Shown here: positions 8,779-16,512 of the stretch, one piece after another
How the letters are laid out: each line of letters starts with the position of its first letter
Numbering within the stretch: position 1 is the first letter of the stretch
Assembly: GCA_013002995.1 (NCBI GenBank)
Contig: JABDLO010000397.1
Span: forward strand, 1 to 46,126
Reading direction: 5' to 3'
Origin: Saprospiraceae bacterium
Lineage (GTDB): Bacteria; Bacteroidota; Bacteroidia; Chitinophagales; Saprospiraceae
Length of the DNA: 46,126 bases
The notes under the pieces: generated by a model
Told to the model about the DNA's origin: nothing
Seen by the model: only the letters and a program-made list of their open reading frames with translations
Database searches by the model: none
Program-made: the position numbers and the translations under genes

Positions 8779-9741
8779 TCAGAAAAATCTAGGATTTGCA
8801 ATTTTCTTTTTGGGCCCTGAACCCAACGCTCTGTAGTGAAGTAAGAGTTCTATACTTCCCTGGTCATATTGCCTTAAACTTGAAAGGGTAAAATCCTGAG
8901 CTATTCCAATCATCAATTGATCTGAAATCTGAACGCCTAGCAATAGATCAATTGATTCTCCGAGATCTCCATCACCTCCTCCCGTCCGATATGTTAATGC
9001 TGCATTGTATTTTTCCTGATACATTATCCCCGCATTAAGATCAAATGAAGCAGGTGCATTTTCAGCCCATCGCAGGAGGAATTGAGGCTTAAAAGTCAAT
9101 GATTCAGTAATCGGCAATGCTGCTCCACCCATTATAAAAAGGTGTCTTAAAGATTGGCTCGTTACTCCATCATTGTCATTACCAAGTTCAAGGTCTGACT
9201 TTATAAGTCCGGGGACTGAAATTCCTCCAAAATATTTCTCATTGAACACATAAGTTCCAAAACCCACATTAAGAAGGTTTTTATTGAGACGATCCATGGG
9301 TATGGCTCCATCTCCTTCCAGGCCATCAGTAGCTACCAATCTTGGATCAGTAAAATCAAGAGACAGGTTTTTAAAGACCGTACTTAAACCCATGCTTACA
9401 GTAAAATCCTCCATTTTAATCTTATAAGAATAGTTTCCTGTCAAGGATAATGACCTGCTAATTCCAATTGACTGTCGCTGAAAGAAGAACCCTAAACCCA
9501 ATGTTTCATTAATCCTTGGAAGATCCACAGATAATAGTTGTGCATCGGGAGCACCTGGAAATCCGTTCCATTGATCTCTGTAGATACCTGTCACAGAAGT
9601 ATAATCCTCATTACCTGCGTAAGCGGGATTGATAGACAATTTATTAAATCCAAATTGTGTATACAGTGGTTCCTGTTGTGCATTGATCTGTATACCAAGC
9701 AGGAAAGATATAAATACAATATGTATGATTCTTACCATCAT
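8779..9741 (-). CDS. PorP/SprF family type IX secretion outer-membrane protein
   Basis: Outer-membrane beta-barrel of the PorP/SprF family, which works with the type IX secretion system to attach or export specific giant surface proteins. After the signal peptide (residues about 1-21, ending NAQQEPLYTQF), the family hallmark LYTQFGFNKLSINPAYAGN appears, followed by alternating beta strands such as LGLGFFFQRQSIGISRSLSL. At 320 residues it has the usual length. Its start overlaps the stop of the 2102-residue protein in an ATGA junction, so translation is probably coupled. Type B cargo proteins are commonly encoded beside a dedicated PorP/SprF, so this one is the likely partner of that protein. 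Confidence 0.93.
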   Translation of the reverse strand: MMVRIIHIVFISFLLGIQINAQQEPLYTQFGFNKLSINPAYAGNEDYTSVTGIYRDQWNGFPGAPDAQLLSVDLPRINETLGLGFFFQRQSIGISRSLSLTGNYSYKIKMEDFTVSMGLSTVFKNLSLDFTDPRLVATDGLEGDGAIPMDRLNKNLLNVGFGTYVFNEKYFGGISVPGLIKSDLELGNDNDGVTSQSLRHLFIMGGAALPITESLTFKPQFLLRWAENAPASFDLNAGIMYQEKYNAALTYRTGGGDGDLGESIDLLLGVQISDQLMIGIAQDFTLSSLRQYDQGSIELLLHYRALGSGPKKKIANPRFF

Positions 9742-12700
9742 CTTTCAATGATTAAAAATCCATATAATGGTTCTGAACCATCATTCAGATTTAATATGTA
9801 ATAATAGGTGCCTACCGGAAGATCTTTGTCATTGTAAGTTCCGTTCCAATCGTTTTTATAATCTGTCGATCCATAAACGGTCGTACCCCATTGGTTGAAT
9901 ATCGTCAACTGAGATTCTGGATACACTCCGGAATAGAGGCATGGAACAACAAATACATCATTGACTCCATCGCCATTGGGAGTAATAATAGTAGGAGCTA
10001 CACAATCACCAACATCCCCTAAAGAAACAATAACCGTAGCTTCATCACATAGTCCCTCGCAGACTAATCCACATATCTCATATGTGAAATTAATCGTACC
10101 TATAAATCCACTTGCCGGATTTAAATTTATTCCTGTACGCTCCACTGTTACACTTCCGAATTGTGGCTGACGAGTGATTTTCACTTCTGACGATGCCGGA
10201 ACGAAATCATTATCAAAAACAGGCAACAACATTTCATTAGCCTCTGAAAAGCTATAATTGTCATTCACTGCTGTAGGTGCTTCATCAAGAAATACCCTAA
10301 TTGTATCAGAAGTAAATATGCCACACGCCTCTGTACCGTAAGCAAGAAGTATCTTATTCTCACCAAGTTTTAAATTAGAAACAGAACTGGATCTTCCACC
10401 ATTATATTCAAGAGATATATTGTCATCCAACGGATCCCAAGTAAGGTCCACCTCAGGAGGACCAAATACTGAAGTCAAAGTAACCGGATTATCATCACAT
10501 ACAAATATTGGATTCTCTTCTGCTTCTGCATCTACAAGTGGGGGGTTCAGAACATTAATATTGATTAATGACGAGGGAGCTGAAGAACAAGATCCGTTAT
10601 TCGATTCTAAATAAATAAAATTATCACCAATGTTTAATTCATTCAGATTTTCAAGTCTGACACATCTTGAATTGAATGAAGTAATAAAACCATTATTTTC
10701 TTCAAGGTATACTTCGTAAGAAAATTCTGAGATATAGAATTCCTGATCTATACATAATTCTATTCCCTGGCCAATAAATGAAGAACATAAGGAATATTCT
10801 TCGTGCTCTGGCTGTGGAGCTATGGGTCTTTGAGAAAGCTGTACCGTATAAGGTTGAGAGGACTCAATGCAGCTACCTATTGAAACGGTTACAGTGTATT
10901 CTCCCTGTAGATCAGAAGTAAAAACCGGAATGATTGGGTTCTGTTCTTCTGAGATAAAGTCATTAGGTCCTGTCCAGGAATAACTGGCATCCCTTAATGT
11001 AGTAGAAAACAGTTTAAGCGTATCTCCGGGACAAATCGGATCGTTGGCACTTACAGAAGGAGCCAAAGACAATTCTGTTACAGTAATATCTATATTATCA
11101 CTCGGTAAAGACCTACAATTTCCACGCTCAATTACAACGTTGTACGATCCAATATCTTCCAGCTGGATATCAGGAATAATCAGTCTGTTTTGTTCTGTAA
11201 ATCGCTGGCCCTGTGGAGTATTCCAGACATAAAAACTTCCTTCAATATCACTTATAGCATCAATCATTAAGGTATCACCTGTACAGTATCCGGTTTTTCC
11301 TGATATGTCAGGAGTAGGAGGTAATCCTGTGATATCAATTTCTATCTGCCGTTCTTCTGATGCACAAGTGCCATCATATACTTTTAGTGTATATGTACCA
11401 TTATCATTCTCGGTAGCATCAGGTATTACAGCTTGAATTGCTGTAGTATCTTCAATTCCAATTCCTGTCCATTCATATCTATAATCTCCTTGTGGAAATA
11501 CAGATGGAAATAACTTAATATCTGTTATACCATCCATACATTCCAGAGCATCACTACTCAGTGCTGTAATCTCAGGAGGTGTAATGATTTCTACCGTTGT
11601 GGAGGATTCACCATCACATCCGGATGGAGTCGTAATCTCAACAAAATATTCACCTGCAAGTGCAGGTACTTTAGGGTTTTGAATATTACTTGTAAATCCC
11701 TGGGGTCCGGTCCAGGAGTAGTTCCCACCAGGAACAAAAGAGGTGGTAAGCTGGATTGAATCCCCTTCACATCCTGGTCCATCATTATTGGCGCTTATTA
11801 ATAATTCTGATTCTACTGTAATGGATTGTGGTTCTGAAGGGTCTGACTCACATATACCCTCATTTACTACCACGGTCCAGTCACCGGATATCTCCTCAGA
11901 CGCATTGTCAATCAAAAGTGTATTCCTGGTCGTTGTGGTGGATTGGACACCATCCTGGAACCAAATGTATAGGTCTGCATTGGGGATATTATTGACTGAT
12001 AGAGAAATAGATGATCCTTCACAGAAAACATCTCCTGAAACAATTTCTGGAGTAACCGGCTTATCGAACAATGTTACTTGTAATCCAGCAGTATCAGAGA
12101 TACAACTTCCTACATTGATTACCAGGTTGTAAATGCCTTCATCACTCGTATTTGCATCAAATATAGTATCTGGGAATTGTTGATCAGAAGTAAATCCATT
12201 AGGTCCCGTCCAAAGGTATTCTATACCTAATCCTGAAACATCAGTTCCTATAACTATAAATTCTCCTTCACATACTGTCACAAACTCATCAATGACAGAA
12301 GCCGTAGGAGCTTCTACTACTGAAATTGAAACTGCAGGAGAAGGATTAGAGTCACATCCCTCCAGGTTAACCACTAGGTAATATAAATGATCACCCCTTG
12401 AGGGTGAAATTTGAAGACTCGGTGCCTCAGTCGTTTCAATCAATAACCCATTAGGAAATACACCTTCGTACCAGTTATATGCAATATCTCCATTCTGACT
12501 AGTAGTAGTCAGTAGTACTTGGTCTCCGGCACAGATATTTGAACTTTCAGTAATAATTGTTGGAGAGCTAATTTCCTCAACATTGACTTCCACAGTTCCT
12601 GCAGAGATACAACCATTGAATCCGGTAATCTCAAGGGTATATGTTCCGTTGTTATTCGGACTGGCGTTGGGAATGATTGGATTCTCCTGATTACTTGTAA

Positions 12701-15700
12701 AATCTGGCCCCGTCCACAGAAAGGTATACACATCTTCTATGTCTGAAGGAGGAGCATTGGCAAAAAGTTTCAGGGTATCATTACCACAGACTCCAATTTC
12801 AAATGTTGGATTCAGTACTTCTGTCCTGAGCATTACTTCTGTAACGCAGCTGGAAGAGTTTCCGGATTCATCCCATACTGTAAATATCACTTCTACTTGC
12901 TGTCCCAGTGATTCACAACCAAAAGCAGAAGGTTCAACAGCCATCGAATCAATCCCACAATTGTCAAAAGATCCATTATCAATTGAAGATGGTGTCAACT
13001 CTACTTCGTTGATTCCGGATGGATCCAAAAATAATACAGCATTTCTACAAAATACCTGAGGTGATATGGTATCAGCAATTGAAATTGTAAAACTACAAGC
13101 ATTTTCATTGCCAGCTTTATCATAAGCTATCAACGAAACAACATTATCCCCTGTATTCAGATCAAGCTCTAATGAGTCAAGATGCATTGCAACTGTCGTA
13201 TCTATTGATGTTGCTCCTTCTACAACATATGAAAGCTCAACATCCGAGTATTTTAATCTGGCATTCAAAAAGCTTACTCCATCTGGTCCATCTGAATCAA
13301 TACTATCACAAGGATTGATTCCACCACTACTTACTCCGATCCCTTTGAGAGGGATGAAAGAGATGTCAATGCGTCCATCGCTAGCCCATTCATTTATTTG
13401 ATCTGAAGTTATATTAAAACTCACAGCGGATGCCTCACAAGAAGTAATATTACCTTCATCCATAAATCCTAATGTACTGCCATCCTCACCTTTTACCTCA
13501 ATACGATCACTCCCATCCTCAAGGTGACAAAGTATCGATATTTCAAGGATGGCATCTTCAATAGAATGGTTAATAGAAAATACCTGATCAAAACTGAAAA
13601 ATACATTTTGTGCAGTGAAAGCATTGAAATCATCAAGGAATTCAAATGTAAGGAATGAACCTTCATCTGTTAATGGTAGCTTCTGATCATATACTTTATT
13701 AAGGAAACAATTATCTGTAACAATGACAGGGGTCGTTACTATAAAATCGAAAGTACATTGATCCTCACTGAGGATTAAAGTGGTATCAGAAAGACATGTG
13801 ATCGATGGAATTTCAGTATCTACAACCGTTACCTGAAATGAGCATGAATCTTTATTTCCACCGCAATCAGAAACAATAAGATCTACAAGATTTAAACCCA
13901 CTTCAAGATTAATTTGGTCCCCGTCGATCAATTGTTCCGATATCCTTAACCCGTTAACCATAATCTCTTTGCTGAAAAGGTCATCATTATTTGTAGGTAT
14001 CGTTAATGTGAAATGGATCCGATTGTTATCACAGATATCATTTATAGCATCTGAAGGCGTATCCGGTACAAAAGGGAATAAAAAAAAGTCTATACTTCCA
14101 TCATTCAACCATGATATAATATCTTCACCATTGATCTGAAATGATGATAAGGAACTTCCACACTGCACAGAAGACGTCTGAGTAAATCCCAATGTATCAA
14201 GAGTCTCCGTTGTTACAACAAATACTTCTGAAGGACCGTCGATATCTGCATTTAATATTTGAATATCAAGTAAAACATTACCAGAAATATCCAGGAAAAA
14301 AGGGTTGATGTCATTGAATGTTGTTCTAATAAAATTAACTATAGCATCAGGACTTCCTGGTTCCGTTGAGGATAGCACAGTGCTTGTAGATAGAACAATC
14401 TCTGAAGTAGTTTCTACACAATCATCCTGAATTGATAATTCAGGAAGGGTAAAACTTGCCATGCAATCCCCTGGCTCTGCCTCAATCACCGCATCTTCTA
14501 TACAAGATAATATCTGAGGTGGAGTATCATCCACAATACCATAGGCAGCATTGATCACAGTTACATTTTCACATATGTCGAAGAAAACAAAATCTACCTC
14601 TGCATAGGTCAGGAAGCCTTCCGCGGAAGTACCACAAGCTCCCAAATCTAACTCACTGGGAGGAGTTCCTGGAAAGGTCGAAACATCATTGGGGTCATAT
14701 GTTCCAGGAATGGCCACAAACGTATTGACAGCATTACAATCTTCGATTATCAGATTATCATCAAATTGAGTATACCATTCTTCAAAAGATGGAATAAAAT
14801 CGGATTGACATGAAAAAATCTGATTGCCCTGGGCCCCTCCGACCTCAGGAGGTGTATTATCCTCTACAATTATATGTTGGATACCTCTAGATATATTTCC
14901 ACATATATCTCTAAATGTATAAGTTCTATCAATGGTATAATTACAACCTTCTCCATTCTGAACATCTTCATTATTAATGGTTACAGAACTGCAATTATCA
15001 ATAATATTGGTCGGAAGAAAATCAGCATTCGGTTCATTCAAGACGTTGCATTCAATAACAACTGTATCCAATAAGAAAAATTGAGGAGGCTGATTATCCA
15101 TAATGGTAACATTCTGGACATGAGTGCTCATATTACCACATGCATCTTCTGCTTCCCACGTCCTTATGAGCGTATAGTTATAGTAGGAGCAATCATCTGG
15201 TGTTCCCTCTCTTATAATCTCCTCATCATATTGAAGCCCGGGGGATGAAGTACAATAATCAATTGCAGTTACACCATTAGGAAGTGGTAAAGCCTCACAT
15301 CCGACTACAGTATCTGATGGCATTTCTGAAAAAACAGGTGCAACATCATCAACGACTTCAAAAAAACTGGTTGTAACACTTTGATTACCGCAGCCATCGA
15401 TAACAATAAAAGAAACATTTACACTCCAATTACAGATGTTATCAGGGATTGGAATAACATTGGCACCTATGAACCCAACTCCAGCGTTTCCAAGATTATC
15501 ACTGTAAGTGAACCTAAACCAATCTATCGATTCTGAACAATCATCAGTAGCAATAGCACCTCCCTGTGTAAGTATCCACAGCTCCAATGAATCCTTTACT
15601 AATTCTCCGCAATGAACCATCATTGGTGCAGCCTGAGTAATGATATCCGGGCCTGAATTATCTTCTATTGTAAATGAAGTAATGAATTCCTCTGTAGAGT

Positions 15701-16046
15701 TATCACAATCATCGATCGCTCTGAATCTCACCGCTACGGATTTTTCATTATCGCATCCAGCTGAATCATTGAATAATTGGAGTGTAGTATTCAGATCAGG
15801 ATCAGCATTATAAATGATCGTATCGCTTTGATCATCAGTAGCTAACATCCCTCCAAAGTTGTTGTACCAAACAGTTAATAGTGAATCAACATTCAATGTG
15901 GTACTACAGGACACCACGATGTCTTGAGGAGGCTGATCAACTTGTGGAGGAATGGTGTCAGAAGAGAAATACCCTGCCTTTAGCGATGATGGCATCACTA
16001 TGATTATTAAAAACAGAAAGGTGTACATATGTGTACGGGTACTCAT
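9738..16046 (-). CDS. Giant HYR/Ig-repeat surface protein with type B T9SS sorting domain
   Basis: Secreted multidomain protein of 2102 residues, predicted to be exported by type IX secretion and held at the cell surface for adhesion or gliding. A signal peptide covers about residues 1-24. The first 1070 residues hold about eight HYR-like units, each opening with a D-x-x-x-P pattern (DDTPPQIL, DNTPPEVG, DNQPPQFF) and rich in Cys. About residues 1080-1830 hold eight Ig-like repeats built around x-W-T-G-P-x-x-F (YSWTGPQGFTSNIQNP). About 2015-2102 form the gliding-motility-associated C-terminal domain (ITPNGDGVNDVF, NQWGTTVYGS, LPVGTYYYIL). It heads the operon with PorP/SprF and OmpA. The ligand is unknown. 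Confidence 0.93.
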   Translation of the reverse strand: MSTRTHMYTFLFLIIIVMPSSLKAGYFSSDTIPPQVDQPPQDIVVSCSTTLNVDSLLTVWYNNFGGMLATDDQSDTIIYNADPDLNTTLQLFNDSAGCDNEKSVAVRFRAIDDCDNSTEEFITSFTIEDNSGPDIITQAAPMMVHCGELVKDSLELWILTQGGAIATDDCSESIDWFRFTYSDNLGNAGVGFIGANVIPIPDNICNWSVNVSFIVIDGCGNQSVTTSFFEVVDDVAPVFSEMPSDTVVGCEALPLPNGVTAIDYCTSSPGLQYDEEIIREGTPDDCSYYNYTLIRTWEAEDACGNMSTHVQNVTIMDNQPPQFFLLDTVVIECNVLNEPNADFLPTNIIDNCSSVTINNEDVQNGEGCNYTIDRTYTFRDICGNISRGIQHIIVEDNTPPEVGGAQGNQIFSCQSDFIPSFEEWYTQFDDNLIIEDCNAVNTFVAIPGTYDPNDVSTFPGTPPSELDLGACGTSAEGFLTYAEVDFVFFDICENVTVINAAYGIVDDTPPQILSCIEDAVIEAEPGDCMASFTLPELSIQDDCVETTSEIVLSTSTVLSSTEPGSPDAIVNFIRTTFNDINPFFLDISGNVLLDIQILNADIDGPSEVFVVTTETLDTLGFTQTSSVQCGSSLSSFQINGEDIISWLNDGSIDFFLFPFVPDTPSDAINDICDNNRIHFTLTIPTNNDDLFSKEIMVNGLRISEQLIDGDQINLEVGLNLVDLIVSDCGGNKDSCSFQVTVVDTEIPSITCLSDTTLILSEDQCTFDFIVTTPVIVTDNCFLNKVYDQKLPLTDEGSFLTFEFLDDFNAFTAQNVFFSFDQVFSINHSIEDAILEISILCHLEDGSDRIEVKGEDGSTLGFMDEGNITSCEASAVSFNITSDQINEWASDGRIDISFIPLKGIGVSSGGINPCDSIDSDGPDGVSFLNARLKYSDVELSYVVEGATSIDTTVAMHLDSLELDLNTGDNVVSLIAYDKAGNENACSFTISIADTISPQVFCRNAVLFLDPSGINEVELTPSSIDNGSFDNCGIDSMAVEPSAFGCESLGQQVEVIFTVWDESGNSSSCVTEVMLRTEVLNPTFEIGVCGNDTLKLFANAPPSDIEDVYTFLWTGPDFTSNQENPIIPNASPNNNGTYTLEITGFNGCISAGTVEVNVEEISSPTIITESSNICAGDQVLLTTTSQNGDIAYNWYEGVFPNGLLIETTEAPSLQISPSRGDHLYYLVVNLEGCDSNPSPAVSISVVEAPTASVIDEFVTVCEGEFIVIGTDVSGLGIEYLWTGPNGFTSDQQFPDTIFDANTSDEGIYNLVINVGSCISDTAGLQVTLFDKPVTPEIVSGDVFCEGSSISLSVNNIPNADLYIWFQDGVQSTTTTRNTLLIDNASEEISGDWTVVVNEGICESDPSEPQSITVESELLISANNDGPGCEGDSIQLTTSFVPGGNYSWTGPQGFTSNIQNPKVPALAGEYFVEITTPSGCDGESSTTVEIITPPEITALSSDALECMDGITDIKLFPSVFPQGDYRYEWTGIGIEDTTAIQAVIPDATENDNGTYTLKVYDGTCASEERQIEIDITGLPPTPDISGKTGYCTGDTLMIDAISDIEGSFYVWNTPQGQRFTEQNRLIIPDIQLEDIGSYNVVIERGNCRSLPSDNIDITVTELSLAPSVSANDPICPGDTLKLFSTTLRDASYSWTGPNDFISEEQNPIIPVFTSDLQGEYTVTVSIGSCIESSQPYTVQLSQRPIAPQPEHEEYSLCSSFIGQGIELCIDQEFYISEFSYEVYLEENNGFITSFNSRCVRLENLNELNIGDNFIYLESNNGSCSSAPSSLININVLNPPLVDAEAEENPIFVCDDNPVTLTSVFGPPEVDLTWDPLDDNISLEYNGGRSSSVSNLKLGENKILLAYGTEACGIFTSDTIRVFLDEAPTAVNDNYSFSEANEMLLPVFDNDFVPASSEVKITRQPQFGSVTVERTGINLNPASGFIGTINFTYEICGLVCEGLCDEATVIVSLGDVGDCVAPTIITPNGDGVNDVFVVPCLYSGVYPESQLTIFNQWGTTVYGSTDYKNDWNGTYNDKDLPVGTYYYILNLNDGSEPLYGFLIIER

Positions 16047-16200
16047 ATAATATTCTCAGATGATTACGAAAATAAGTATTCAGAACGATTAATTCTTTTT
16101 AATCAATTCCAATAACTGATCGCGACCAATGGGAGAAAGTCATCATAATCAGTTTATCGTCCTTTGATACTCAATATTAAAGGCTATTGCATTATTAATT

Positions 16201-16208
16201 CAAAGATA
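16201..16208 (-). promoter_or_regulatory. Candidate -7 box (TATCTTTG) for the giant adhesin operon
   Basis: On the minus strand this reads TATCTTTG, an exact match to the Bacteroidota -7 consensus TAnnTTTG. It sits in the 253-base gap before the adhesin start. Initiation about 7 bases downstream would give a leader of roughly 150 bases. No convincing -33 TTG is present at the usual spacing, so this rests on the -7 box alone. The rest of the gap holds no ORF I can support. Confidence 0.42.
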
Positions 16209-16299
16209 GAACAGAGAAATTAACCTCCTAAAATATAATGAAAAATATAATTGCAGAATATCAACTATCTGACAATTAAAGAGTAGGTGAGAACCAGCA

Positions 16300-16479
16300 T
16301 TATTCTTCCTCGTCTGATGTAGCAAGTTTTTTATCCTCAACATTCTCGTCGAGAAAAGCATTTAACTTATCAATGGCAAAGGATGTTTCCATTTCTCCTA
16401 ATTCATTGATCTTTATATCGAATCCCTTCAGTTCTTCGTGAACACTAGGCTTCCCCTTTTTCTTCATTTTCTTGGGCAT
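16300..16479 (-). CDS. Small charged protein (59 aa)
   Basis: Translating from ATG 16479 gives a 59-residue protein with a strongly basic start (MPKKMKKKGKPSVHEELKGF), a middle segment (DIKINELGEMETSFAIDKLN) and an acidic end (DEEE). It has no signal peptide, membrane segment or cysteine. It lies 33 bases downstream of dsbD on the same strand, so is probably in its transcript. The sequence looks like a short cytoplasmic protein I believe recurs in Bacteroidota, but I cannot name the family. Its balanced composition and ordered position support a real gene. Function unknown. Confidence 0.68.
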   Translation of the reverse strand: MPKKMKKKGKPSVHEELKGFDIKINELGEMETSFAIDKLNAFLDENVEDKKLATSDEEE

Positions 16480-16512
16480 GGTATAGCTACTTTCTGTGTT
16501 GCAAGATAATAA

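Noticed and set aside
11743-12132. 129-residue plus-strand open frame
   Set aside because: It is antisense to the Ig-repeat part of the adhesin; Ser/Thr-rich composition mirrors the other strand and no motif or upstream signal is seen.
9738-13100. Possible CRISPR or DNA tandem repeat in the adhesin gene
   Set aside because: The periodicity is at protein level only (Ig-like units of about 80-90 residues); DNA copies are diverged and have no regular spacers.
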